Source of the DNA: Acanthococcus lagerstroemiae
Taxonomy: Eukaryota > Arthropoda > Insecta > Hemiptera > Eriococcidae
Assembly (NCBI GenBank): GCA_031841125.1
Contig: CM063114.1
Location: 31,069,266-31,133,265, forward strand
Direction: 5' to 3'
Length of the DNA stretch: 64,000 nt
Of the stretch, positions 32,897 through 44,079 are shown one piece after another. Both the position numbers and the translations under genes were made by a program. Each line of letters starts with the position of its first letter. Position 1 is the stretch's first letter. The notes beneath the pieces were generated by a model. It saw only the letters and a list, made by a program, of their open reading frames with translations, made no database searches and was not told the origin of the DNA.

Positions 32897-35106
32897 GGTA
32901 AGTTGACAAAATTTCCAAAACGCTCTCCCGAAAAATTTCATTTTTGTTAGTTAGCACAAGTGTCCATGAGACCATCGATATGTAGGTCAGCGAAGGAACA
33001 TAGAAATTTCAAAGTCTTGCGAGGTTAGAAAAACACATTTTTAAACACTTAAATTGTTGCTGTGGTTGTGCTTGCAGAGTCAAATGATGAAAAATTTTCT
33101 ACATGATGTATTGATTTTAGACCATGGGTAACTCCCCCAGTGCTTCAAAATCTGTAAATTTTTTCCAACAGCCAATTTTTAACCTCAAAGATCCTCATGA
33201 GGTGCAGGTTAATATTATCTGATCAAACTCGAACTTCTTTGAGCATATTTTCGAAAATGGTGTGGGGGCACAGCCGAGAAATTTTTTTTAATTCTTAAAT
33301 AGAGATCAGCAAATGTGTTCAAATCCACACTAACACTTACTTTACGAAAATTGATGAAAAGAAAGTTTTGCCACTCAATAGAAAAGTAATTCACCAGTAT
33401 GAATATGTTTCACGTCCCTGTCGTAGCTGTACACCGAATTGGCAAAGTGGTTTTTCTTATTCGTGCGTGGTTGTAGCCGGGAAAGGGGTTGTTGTAGACC
33501 GCGCGGGAAGTATATTTACCAGATTCAATTTAGAAAATATTATTGATTTGCATCTTCGGTGTATAGGCAGCAGTACACCAGCGATAAAACTTTCATCTTG
33601 GCCTTCGAAAGAACCGGCAAACGCCGTTTTAAATAGGTACGTCAAACAAACAAGAAAACTCAAAGACCAAATCCGTGTAGGAAAACTTTCAAAATGTTGT
33701 TTGGTTTAACGGCGTCGTGAAAAGCACCCGCGCTCGCCTTTCAAAGTATGTAAATTAATTTTAATTAGCTTTATTCATTATATACGCTAAAATTTAAGCG
33801 TAACTTTTAAAAACTTTCTTGTTGGTAACAAAGCGATATTAATACGAATCCTCGTTTACATACTTGCCGCGTGTATAAATACGTTTTCGAATTCTTTTAA
33901 TTATCATAATTATTAATGTTGTTATTGTTGTACGCAGTTTAATGCGTTCATTTCTTATAATAAATATGTGCGCGCCGACAGGAGAAACTGACGTTCCCGT
34001 TTAGTCTATCGGGGGGAAAAAAATAGGGGAAGTCAAAATGAAAATTTTGATGTTTTATGACCGAGCCTTCCGGGGTACCGGGTAGTCAATAGACCATGCG
34101 AATGTTGAGTATAATTTCATCCGAGGTCGTAAATGAAAAGTAACACCAACAGTACGGCGCAATTTCGCCTTCCGTTCAACTCGGCCGAATATTAAATTCT
34201 TGATTTCACTCATTTTTCTTGAAACGTTTCTTTCTGTCACCGTCGCTTTTGCTATTTTGTATGCGCGAGTATTTGAAGTATATAACGCGATTGCCGACAG
34301 ACTGGGAAAAACGTTCCCCGGTCGCTGATTAAACTGTTTTTATTTGAAAATGGTTCGCGGAAAAACACGCTAGTTTTCTGATGGTATAAGGCGGCTTTTG
34401 ACTTGAATAGGTACCTAAAGGTGGCATTTTTAGAAAAATTGAAAATTTACGCCGATGAAAGGCTGGAAACTTTTATGGTCAAGCAGTAACGGAAGGTGAA
34501 TTTGTTAATTGAACAAAGCCCAGCTATACCCATTTGCATCGCAAAAGTACGTCCTTTATTATTTGTTAAAGGGGTTTAAAATCTTCCAGATAAGACTTAT
34601 GCAGAAAAAAAGAGTACTTTACAATAATCATGGATGATTGGAATGTTGATACCACTCCTACTACAAATGTTGGTAAACACAGAGTAGGCAGTACGAAAGA
34701 CAACGTAACTGACTTGGCCACTACGAATAACCTCAAAATAGCTGAATTAAAGTTGACTATCTTCTCGTGAATGATAAATCAATCAATTAATCAATGTTTA
34801 TTGAAATTTGTGGCACCCACTGAGCAAGCTGTCCATACTGAGGCCGTTAATAGTATCAAACTTAATTATTAATTATTAATTATCAAAGAAAACCCTTTAA
34901 CCTAATGAATGAAAAAAAATAATAATAATAATAATTAAAAAATTAATAAAAACATGAAAATGAAACTGAATTTGTCCACGCACCACAGTCACGGATTCCA
35001 CGAACTCCCTCCCCCATCTCCACTTCTTTTGTATTTGTTTAAATAAATTAAAAAAAAAAAATTGGTTGCCTGTTTTATTTTACTATAGTAGTTTTCAATT
35101 TCTTAC
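32897..35106. other. Anonymous DNA with one unidentified open frame
   Basis: A plus-strand frame at 33,368-33,709 (113 codons, Cys near the start, Lys-rich end) and its minus-strand shadow are open, and the composition is less AT-biased than its surroundings. I do not recognise the product and saw no splice signals, so it is not called a gene. Low-complexity ATTAATT and AAT repeats occur at 34,860-34,960. Confidence 0.4.
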
Positions 35107-35590
35107 TCATCCTTGCTGTAGTAGATTGTTCAATATTTTCTTCATTTTGTACCTATTTTGTTTTGGCATACCGACGATTTGTGACTTAGTTCTTATATCC
35201 AGTCTATTGAAATAAACTCTTCCTTGATACATGAAATTTTGCTGCCCCACTGTCGTATTTTTCTTATGAATCCTGATGTTACATCCATTATTCCTCGTTC
35301 TTATGGTGTCATCTGTTTGTGTATGTATTAAATTATTGGTTTTCATATACAAGAGGACCGTTTTTATATGCAATTTACTTATATTTAGCACTTTGTTTTT
35401 TGGTTGTTTTTTTTTGTTGTAAATGTCAGTTGTCGGGGTTCTCAGATGGAAACTGAAGATGATTTTTATATGTAATTTTGTTTTGTACTATTTGCAATGG
35501 TTTTACTATTGTTGGACATGCGCTTCCCCATCCTAATATGCCGTAGTTCAACATAGATTGTACTAACGCAATGCGTATAATTACTAAATA
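35107..35590 (-). pseudogene. CR1/Jockey-like LINE, 3' end of ORF2 (minus strand)
   Basis: From about 35,585 downward: LVQSMLNYGILGWGSACPT and PLQIVQNKI, then after a frame change the frame 35,391-35,107 with TDDTIRTRNNGCNI, QQNFMYQGRVYFNRL and a Lys-rich tail. The pattern (Q-S-hydrophobic-YG-x-x-x-WG, then TRN...FxYQGxxxxNxL) is the extreme C-terminus of CR1/Jockey-type reverse transcriptases. At least one frameshift and stops separate the parts. The 3' flank has a T/A-rich tract near 35,040-35,060 that may be its tail. Confidence 0.72.
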
Positions 35591-35606
35591 AACACGCTCA
35601 CTGCTT

Positions 35607-36060
35607 TCCGGTACCAGTCAGACCACATAATAACCAAAAGCACCTTGAAACTCAACTTAGAGCTAAATATCTGAGCTATGTAAATAAAAAACAAAACTCC
35701 AAACTAATAATACCTAACCACAAAACTACTATTGCGAACGGTAAACTCAAAGAAATAAGTAACTCAGCTCTGATGTATCAAATAATGTCCGAGAAATGTA
35801 TATCATAATCACCAAAGTCGTAGTAAAAACAGCACAAGAAGTAGGAGGCACGCTAAATGACACCCACGCTGAGAACATACTTAAAAAGAAAAGTTCTAAG
35901 CAATTCAAAAATAAAAATCGAGTTGATATAACTTGAACTTATTAAGAAAGCTGTAGAATATAAATAAGAAACTATATGAGTATGAAACTAACCCATGGCT
36001 CACAAGGAAAGCGAGAAGGATCCCAAAAAAGAGGAGTCCAACCGCTATACTTTTTCTAAT
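35607..36060 (+). pseudogene. RTE-like LINE, endonuclease end and linker fossil
   Basis: A plus-strand trail beginning SDHI(I)TKSTLKLNL (the SDH block that ends APE-type endonucleases) continues with PNHKTTIANGKL, a Ser/Lys-rich linker and NPWLTRKARRIPKKR before the trail is lost near 36,060. Several stops and frame changes. It lies in the same orientation as the reverse-transcriptase fossil at 36,784-37,790 and probably belongs to the same copy, split by later DNA including the MITE at 36,250-36,582. Confidence 0.55.
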
Positions 36061-36249
36061 GTTTATTTTCTGTTTTTGTTTACAGGTAAGCGCTGCAAAA
36101 CTATACAGACATTAGTTAATAATGGTAGTGTATTAACCTGATGTATCCGAATTTGAGTGCAAAACTGAGAATTGACTTAACGTTGTTGGTGAGTTATTAT
36201 ATAAAATAGAAAAGAGTCCAATCGCTGCATAGAAGTACATTGTCATATG

Positions 36250-36582
36250 TATATGTGACCTGGAATCATGAAATGTGCCTCTTTTGCGAAAACAGGTTTT
36301 CGAAATGAACGAGTGTAAAGATGGGATGGTGGTAGTGGTGTGTTTACGCGTTGCTATGGCAACCGCGTTTCGAATTCTCGTTCTCTGTCATTCCCATAGG
36401 CCCGTTTCACACAACGCCTTAACATAATTTTTAAAGGTAATTCGTGGAAAAAGTAATGACGATAGGAAGCTGCGATTTGTTTCATTCAAAAGAGCATGAT
36501 GTTTCTCTGTAAGAATTGTCAAGAAAGTAAAAAATGATTTTTTGACACCAGATGCACATTTTACGATTCCAGTTCACATATG
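36250..36582. mobile_element. MITE with ~28-bp inverted ends, 333 bp
   Basis: The left end TATATGTGACCTGGAATCAT followed by GAAATGTGC is the inverse of the right end (GCACATTTTACGATTCCAG followed by TTCACATATG), with about four mismatches in 28. The interior is non-coding. It appears to sit within the RTE-like fossil. The superfamily is unclear; TA-rich junctions would suit a mariner/Tc1-type MITE. Confidence 0.65.
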
Positions 36583-36783
36583 GATATAATGTCCAAGGGA
36601 CCGCGTTGATATTCTAACGCCTTCACTAGTCGTCCATTCTCGGCTTCGTTCGGCATTCTGTGTCAGCTAGTCAAAACGTGGTGGAACGAATGACTGCGTA
36701 AAGAGGAATCTGGAACACTATATCACGATGGTAACGTTTTCCTGCAGAACGTTTTTTGCAGTGCATTTTCTGCGAAACATTAT

Positions 36784-37800
36784 TTGAGGAATTTTTCTTT
36801 TTTGTGTGGCGAACCATTAGACATATTATGTATATCCATGTCAAAAAGTTATAACAAACAGTCACAAATTAGTAACAAAACCGTAAAAAAAATAGATAAC
36901 CCCATCACCTATAATAGGAAGGAAATTGTAACAACTTCAGAGCTCTATAATGACCTTAGAATGACTGGCATTGTACCAATTAAAATGTCAGAAAATAATA
37001 ATGTAATTTCAAGTATTGTAACTTCAGAAACGGAAAAAACACTAAATTCACTTAACAAAAGTAAAACTCCCAGTCCAAATAATATATTGAAAACGAAAGT
37101 ATAAAAACTCGCACGAATGCCCTTCCTGAACCATTACCTAGAGTATCAAACAAAATAATTGAGCCGGAAAAGGTTCCAACACAGTGGCATCAGGCAAAGA
37201 TAATGCTCTTGCAGGGGCGTAGCCACGGGGGGGGGTGAACACCCCTTCCCTTGGCATCGGACGACAATGTGAAGAAATTGAAATTTATTCTGGTAATAGT
37301 AAGTATTACACCTGTGATGTTGTAAAAGTGAAATGAACCACCACCTCCCCCCCCCCCTTTCATAACAAGTCTGGCTACGCCACTGTACTATTGTAAACTA
37401 CAGGCCCAGAAGTTTGACACCAAATCTTAGCAAAGCATTTCTAAAAGTACTAAAAGACCAAATCAACCCAAATTTGGACGATAAAGAACCACATGAACAT
37501 AGATCACATATACATGTTATAAACCAAATCCTTGAAAAAACAAGGGAATACTACCTCGTGGCCCATGCGTTATTTATTGATTTCAATCAGGCATTCGATA
37601 TGATCTTTCACGACAAAATATGGAAGGCCTTTGCACACCAAAATACATCAACAGCATTTATAGTCCAGAGCTGAAGACTGTATTAAACTAGATAAACACG
37701 AGAAAAATTCGCGCTCAAATGGGGTGTAAGGCAGGGGACCCTCTTTGCTTTATCCTCTTTAATACTGTGCTGGAACACGCACCAGGGAAAACGGGAATAA
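36784..37800 (+). pseudogene. RTE-like LINE reverse transcriptase, split by a MITE
   Basis: The first part (36,784-37,104) reads RKEIVTTSELYNDL and TEKTLNSLNKSKTPSPNN, the region before the RT core. After a frame change comes VPTQWHQAKIMLL, which is cut at 37,211 by a 174-bp MITE. Beyond it VNYRPRSLTPNLSKAFLKVL continues in the matching position, followed by YYLVAHALFIDFNQAFDMI (motif A with the catalytic Asp) to 37,674. After another frame change comes MGCKAGDPLCFILFN (counterpart of GxxQGDPLSPxLFN) near 37,720-37,770. The YADD block was not found. Confidence 0.78.
37204..37393 (+). mobile_element. hAT-like MITE (CAGGGGCGTAGCC) inserted in an RT fossil, 174 bp
   Basis: The element is 37,212-37,385. 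The left end CAGGGGCGTAGCCA and the right end (reverse complement CAGTGGCGTAGCCA) match at 13 of 14 positions. Flanking octamers TGCTCTTG (37,204-37,211) and TACTATTG (37,386-37,393) match at 6 of 8. Deleting the element plus one octamer rejoins the reverse-transcriptase reading from IMLL to NYRPRSL. G and C runs near both ends. A likely relative begins at 62,888. Confidence 0.78.
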
Positions 37801-40759
37801 GACTGGCATCCATGTAACCATGTCCTTCCATACAGTAGTCAGACTCTTTCCTTTTTTTTTATTTGACTTTTTTTCTGAAAAATATCAGCTATTACTCTTG
37901 AACTATACATGGTGAAGGGGATGATTCATGAAGTTATTGGGAATAGAACCTTATGCTGAATTTTAGAGGCAAGACAGGGGTTAAAATTCTTAAATGAGCC
38001 ATATCTCTCGCATGGGACCTTGATCGCAAAATATGTAAGTTTTTTTTTTTTTTTAATGTTGCTAATTATTACTAAAGTTCATGCTCTGTTACTTTGCGAT
38101 ATGTGACGCAATAGAGGGGAGGTCCGAGAACGTTAAGTTCTGAAATGTCCAGCAAAGTAGACCTAAAATCTGGATGTTACGTTCCTTCTTGTCCGCTATA
38201 GTAACTTCACTCTGCCCAAAGTTCCACATAGGAGCGAGGGCAGCTGGTGACGTGGGCTCTTTTTAAAGATTCATCTGATCCTTCATCAAGGTATTCCCAA
38301 AGTTCTAGATTTTGTAAGTTTCGCACTACTTTTTCAATATTAATTTTTCAGACTTTTCACCGTTCCTTCGGACATTCTTGCGGTTTTCTGGATTTGTAGC
38401 TTTCGTACAGCTTTTTCAAGACTAATTTTTCAGATTTTTCTTAGTTCCCTCAGACATGCTTAAGATTTCATCCAGGACCCTTAACACTCTTCCAGACTTT
38501 TGTAAGATTTCCAAGACTTATCCAGGTACGATGATGACTCAGACTCGATTCGTATCATTCAGCATTACTTGGTCCTGCCATCACCATCGTTCAAGTGGAA
38601 TGAAATTCGATTTTCAGCGCGTTGGTTCTCGAGATGTGTAATTACAGGTTACATTAGCGCATAATTACAGCTTCCTCATCAGGATTCAGTTCAACGAAAT
38701 TCAGTACCTGTACACAACCCTCAGCTGAATAGCAAACCCGCTCTTTACAGTTCGCTCAGCGATGCGTTCGGAGAGTTTGTTTGGCGCGGACTCGAGACTT
38801 GACTCACATTTGCTCGATTTTCCAACGATTTCAATTAACGTAAATTACGAAAAGAGCGGGGCAAGTCGTCGTTGAATTTTGGTAATGGCATCGTGTAAAC
38901 CTTAAGGCGGTCTATCATTCGGGGTCGTCGATGACGGACTGGGTGGACACCACCGGAGCAGCTTTTTGAATAGCTGGCTGCTGGCTTCGGTATTTATACA
39001 CGCGTTTCAGATTTGCAAATGGAAAATTGGCGCGCAGGGCATTTAAATATGCATGCGAAGGAAAATAGCTGATGTTTCGCTATATTAACCCTAATCTTAG
39101 CACATTGCGGGTTCGCTAATTGCTTTTAAAGTAGAATGGTACTTTCACGTAATTACGATTTGCCCGGGAAACGGAGGCAGCCGACAACTGATTAAGTTAG
39201 AATATAACGTCTCGGCTTCAACCCTTCAGCTACCGTATAATATGCGAATCCTGTTTGTATTTTCCTGAAAATGCGAATGTACAAGCACTTGTGCGCAAAT
39301 ACTGCAGTTATTTTTGGTTACAAGAGCTGCCAGTCTTATGGTACCGAGTCCTACGAATATATTTGTCGCCGTTGTAAGATGTTGACACGTAAGACTCTTT
39401 CGTCCTTCCACCGTAGAAGTGTCGTATTTATCAATATTGTTTCCAGATGAAAACCTGCCCAGCACAGTTACTGGTTTTATTTCATTTGTAAGTTGTAACA
39501 TCGCCGGATCGCGACCTTAAACACAATATAAGCGCGGATTATTACTATTAATACCCGTCCCGTCGGCGGCTTTGCAATTCGTTAGAAGCACGCTGGGTAT
39601 TATTGCACTCAATGGTTCGTAAATGAATCCAGAAAATGTACAAATTCACCGTAGAATTCTTAGTCAGCTGTGAATCCTTTAAGAGGCTTGGTTTCTTCTC
39701 AACCCGAATTCAGTTCTGCATACCTACTGGTGGCGCCTTAATCAGCTTTCAAGCACTTAATTTCTTAACCAGTATTAAAGACGGCCCCTCTTGTTTTTGA
39801 TGACCCGATATCTTATTCATGTGTTAACGTCAAGCTGGCTCGCCTGATAGCAAAAGCGAAAAGGGACTAAAATAATAGTTCAAAATTTTAGAATCATCAG
39901 ACATTGACTTTGAATTTTGAAATTGGTGAGAAATATTAAAGTCGACGCTTAAAATGTTATTTATTGTAGGTAACATCGATAAGGGAATCATTCTTCAGAA
40001 TCTGAAATTATTTTTTACCTGTAAATTTTGAACCCTAACTTTCGATTTGTGTGTATGTGGGGGGGGGGGGAGGAGTATTTTGGGCTACACAGTAACATCC
40101 GCAACGTAGCCCACTGATCCAATTTTCATCAATCAGGACAGTTACCATATTTTAAATGGAAAAAGCATATGAAGGTGTCCATCGTCGTGGATGTTACCAT
40201 CTAGTCTGAATACCTGTTATATGTTTTAAAATTTTTGTTTCAAGTTGAATGCTTTCAATAAAATGATATTCGTACAGAAAAACTGGGAATACCGCAGTGA
40301 TTTCACATTTTCAGAAGGGATGGTGTACAATTCTGTTACCAGGGTTTTCAGGCCATTGTCGTGGTCAGACTTTGATTGGCGCCAAAATATGTGCCTTATA
40401 CATTTTTCATCACAACAAATGGCAATACTGATACAGTTTTGATCACTGAATACGATCCAGGTGCTAAATCTTAGTGAATGGCGTATGGGATAGTGCAATT
40501 TACGAAAATTACCTGGGAAAGGAAATTCTTGAAGCTGTTTTATCCATAGTCGTGGATATCAGTGCTTTCAATATGGACAAGATGTTTATCGTTGTGGACA
40601 AAAATCGTCCCCTTCCCGAAAGTCTGATGCTCCTGCTCTGTAAACTTGCTGAATATTCTCTAGTACGTATAAACTCAGTATTATGGGGAAAAATAAAAAG
40701 TCTAATAAAAAGAAAAAATATCATCTTAATGTTATTCTCAGTTTCTGTGACCCCTTATA
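37801..40759. other. Anonymous DNA
   Basis: 38,280-38,530 carries the dispersed GACTTTTC/AGATTTTT repeat. 38,640-39,620 is a little richer in CpG and may be single-copy host DNA. Frames at 39,226-39,501, 40,226-40,498 and 40,474-40,941 are not recognised; the last runs into the hAT element. A G run of about 12 lies at 40,060-40,071. Confidence 0.4.
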
Positions 40760-41191
40760 CAAGGTGTCTAACACCTCCTGCATCTCCTGCATCTCCTGCA
40801 AAACTCCTGCATTTCACAAAATCTCCTGCAAACCTCCTGCATTTCACTCAAACCTCCTGCAAAAATCGTACTTTACTGCACCATGAAATATGTATTACAA
40901 ACTTGCAATTTTCACAGAGAAATGAAAAAAAAGTGAATTAAAATTTTTCTTTTCTCATGAAAAAAATGGTTGTTTGCACCACCAGTTGTTTGCATAAACT
41001 GATCAATCCGCAATGTGCCATTACTAGCGCTAGCATTAACATGTTTTTGAACTAGGTGGCAGGTATGTTGCGCTGCCTAACGCGTATCGTTTGTAGGAGT
41101 GCTGATACGTTGACTGGTACTGGTGCAAATATTGCGTCTATGTCAATTCTGTATCTAACGTAAGTGGAAAAATTGACGCACTTTTTAGCAA

Positions 41192-43272
41192 ATGAGTTTA
41201 AAAAAAGATAAGATTGCCTACTGTATTACATATGGTCTTGGGCCTTACTTCAGACAGATCTTTACTAGACGAAGTTCAAAACGCAGATACTATCTCAATA
41301 AAGTTTGCCAAAGCGCCCAAATGGATATGATCGTACATTATTGGGATTCTAGTAAACAGGAGGTATCAACTCGTTATTTAGCTTCCATTTTCCCAGAACG
41401 ATGTACTTCTGATGGACTGTTCAAAGCAATTACAAATGCATTAAAAGATTTGAAGTTGAATTTATCTAACGTTTTGCAAGTGGCGATGGATGGCCCCAAC
41501 GTTAATTTGAAATTATTACATTCAGATCTGTTGAAATACATGGAAGAGAATGGTATGAACAAAATGTTGAATTTGGGTACCTGTACCTTGCATATCGTCC
41601 ATAACGAGTATAAAACTGCTCACGATAGCAGCAACTGGAATATTCATCGGTTGTTACGAAGCAGGGCTGTGATAACGGAACGGATTAGTTAAGTTAACAT
41701 GGTATTATTACCGCTTCATCCCGGTAAACGGTTCCGGTAAATAACGTTACAAAAGTGGTTACGGTATTGTTTCGGTAACGTTACGTTAAGGTATCCGTTA
41801 CCAATGTTAATTTAAGATAATAAACCAATAAGAATTTCACAATTACGCCCACTTTGTTGCTTCGTTCTATACGTTTATATTTCACTGAAGAACAAGGAAC
41901 TAATAGTTAAATATTGTGGAGCTTCCTAATTTTTTATTTGTGTAGAGGCGCCGATTTGGTAAACATATGCGGTGGGGGGGGGGGGGGCGAAAAAGTAAAG
42001 TTGTTCATTTTTTAGTCATGATAGATGAGAGGACGTTGAACATGTACGCTACTGACATAGGTGTTGATCAGAGTTTCACTTTCACTGTTAACTTATATAG
42101 TTTGCTGAATTACTGAATAAGTAATAAAAAAACGAAAATCATGTTCACGATCACAAGAGATTAGAGCAAAATAAAACAAAAACAGTTAAACAAATGAAGG
42201 AATGGTGAAAAAAATCAAAAGATGGAACTTAAACATGTGAATTTTACAAGATAACACAACTCAAAACCAGTAGTTCTTGACCCATGTATATCTTAGCAAT
42301 CTACAAATCGAAATTCAAAGGGGGCTTTAGTTCACTATACCTACATTAGGGTTAAACTGAGAACTTCTATTGTTATCTACTGATAGACTGATACTGAGTC
42401 TAAGGCCCGTTTCACACTATGCCGTGTTGCCGGAACAGCAGCCCTGAAGGCGGTCAAATTATCATACAAAAGTCGGGTCTTCACCCTTCACCCAGTGTGT
42501 GTCGTCTTGTTCAATCTGAACGCACCCCAAGATTTACCCATTTACCGGGTAAAAATGTTTCCGGTATTCCGTGACTGATTCTTTTCGTTACGTTCTGTTC
42601 CGTTCCGTTAATTATGTTCTGGTAACGTTATCTTTCCGTTAATCCGTTAAGTTAATTATTCCGGTTCACAGCCCTGTACGAAGTCTGTATTACCTCTTCA
42701 AAGACTTCCCTACTAGACGCGCGGATTTTAAATATTATTCCAAATCTTCGTTATTTACATTAAAATGTTTCTCTGTTCGATGGCTGGAAAATGGAAAGGT
42801 ATTACAGAAAGCATTGAATATACTACCTCATGTCAAGAAGTATGTTGAGGGCGTCAAAAATAAACCTCCTAAAACACACAATTACACTTATGTGACTGAA
42901 GCTTTGAAGAAGGAGTTTTTGGAAGCAAAATTACATTTTATGTCTTCAGTGTGTGATGACTTGTACCATTTTTTGATATAATACCAGAGCGATGAGCCAT
43001 TGATACCCTTTCTTTATGAAGATCTTAGAACTGTTCTTCGAAACATCGGTACCAGATTTCTCTCCAAAGTCACATATAGTTTTGAAGATACTAAAAAGAA
43101 CCTTTTACCACCAGAGAAGGTTAACGTCGGATTTGGAGCCAAAACAATTGTATCCAAATTTTCTCCGTTGAAGAAAATGAAATTTCTTGATGAATGTCGC
43201 GCTTTTCTTAAAGCATTGTACGATAAACTTTTGAGGAAGTCTGCAAAATTATTTTCATTTGTACTTCATTAA
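41192..43272 (+). pseudogene. hAT-like transposase, interrupted by a nested hAT element
   Basis: Part 1 (41,192-41,661) contains MIVHYWDSSKQEVSTRY, LQVAMDGPNVNLKLL and LGTCTLHIVHNEYKT. Part 2 (from 42,684) contains FKDFPTRRADF, FSVRWLENGKVLQKALNILP and, after a TAA at 42,979-42,981, YQSDEPLIPFLYEDLRTVLR, with a Lys-rich C-terminal part to 43,272. The blocks AMDGPNVN, C-LHIVH and RWLENxxVLQRA follow a hAT-related transposase lineage common in arthropods. Removing the insert and one target copy joins the two parts in frame (at LLR-SLYYL). No BED zinc finger was seen upstream of 41,192, and the C-terminal dimerisation block is not obvious, so the gene was partly degraded apart from the insertion. 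Confidence 0.82.
41655..42683 (+). mobile_element. Nested hAT element with CAGGGCTGTGA ends, about 1,015 bp
   Basis: The element spans 41,662-42,676: left end CAGGGCTGTGATAACGG, right end CCGGTTCACAGCCCTG. TACGAAG flanks both sides (41,655-41,661 and 42,677-42,683); with one more base on each side 7 of 8 match, as expected of hAT. Both ends are packed with CCGTTA/TAACGG and GGTAACG/CGTTACC words in both orientations, a likely array of transposase-binding sites. No transposase frame remains inside. A ~14-base G run lies at 41,973-41,987. Confidence 0.85.
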
Positions 43273-43559
43273 TTTTATTCTCAAAATTTAAAAAGTATCA
43301 TTTTTTTTAGTCCTTTTCAATTTTGAAACCATTTTAATACAGATTTTTTTTTGGGAGGGGGGGGGGGGGTGTTTCTAGTTGTTTGAACTGCTGAAAAACC
43401 TCCTGCAAAATCTCCTGCAAAACTCCTGCATTTCGCTTTCTAAAATTTGTTAGACACCCTGTATACTGAAACCGGAGAATTTGACCTTCTAGGTTCTAAG
43501 CAGTTTCTCAAAATAAAAGGGGAGCTTGGTCCAAATTTCAACGTCATTGTTCTATTATA

Positions 43560-44061
43560 GCTTGTATGACTTCTCAACGCATGTGTATCTTGACATGTGC
43601 GAGTCCAATCTTGGATATGATCTTCCTTCCACATGTAGCAGAGTCGTGTTCGGTCGGTTCAGTGTTTGATTGGCGTCGAGCAATGCGATATTTATTTCTT
43701 TTATTGTCATTAATCTTCTTTTTGCAGGTTTTCCGATCATTGACTATGAGTATGAGTCACCAATTAGATGTTAGATTTGCTTTCTGTAGCAGGGCCCTTA
43801 TTTGATCTTTGCACCTTTTCTTAGTTCTCCGAAGAGAGCAACCTTGGGGAGCTCCTCTGTATCATCCACATGACAGGCACGTCCAAACCATCTGAGCTGA
43901 TTTCTTTCGATGATAATATCTTCAATTAGCTGGTGCAGTTTTGATTCCTGAACACGACCCAAGAGCAGGTCGTAGTCACTGGCGCATTTGATAGCCCAAT
44001 CTTCAAAAATTCCACGGTAAAAGAAAATTCGTAACGCTGTCAGTTTGGAAGAACCTTGCAT
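43560..44061 (-). pseudogene. LINE ORF2 C-terminus with terminal zinc-finger-like motif (minus strand)
   Basis: The frame 44,061-43,798 reads ...FFYRGIFEDW, a YDLLLGRVQESKLHQLI block and ERNQLRWFGRACHVDDTEEL, typical of the region after the RT thumb in LINEs. Past a frame change, minus-strand DNA to about 43,560 encodes a CGRKIISKIGLAHVKIH motif, matching the C-terminal CGRxxxSxIGLxxHxxxH finger common in these elements. It starts only ~100 bp beyond the right end of the 2.7-kb hAT element, which may have inserted beside or into it. Confidence 0.68.
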
Positions 44062-44079
44062 AATCTTGAAGAGATTTTG

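Larger units (their letters stand above)
40760..43461 (+). mobile_element. hAT-type element with transposase fossil and a nested second hAT, 2.7 kb
   Basis: The left end CAAGGTGTCTAAC and right end (reverse complement CAGGGTGTCTAAC) are inverted, differing at one base. CTCCTGCA is repeated seven times just inside the left end (40,775-40,861) and three times just inside the right end (43,400-43,430), all in the same orientation. The interior encodes a hAT-like protein. No clear octamer duplication was found; TATA/TATAC flanks both ends. A 1,015-bp hAT element is nested at 41,662-42,676, making the original about 1.69 kb. Confidence 0.82.

Noticed and set aside
33368..33709. 113-codon open frame as a host gene
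   Set aside because: Unidentified, no splice signals, no start context; kept only as an unexplained frame within an anonymous region.
40474..40941. 155-codon frame at the left edge of the hAT element
   Set aside because: It reads through the hAT end and the CTCCTGCA repeats (Pro/Ala/Ser repeats); the portion before the element is not recognised and has no splice evidence.
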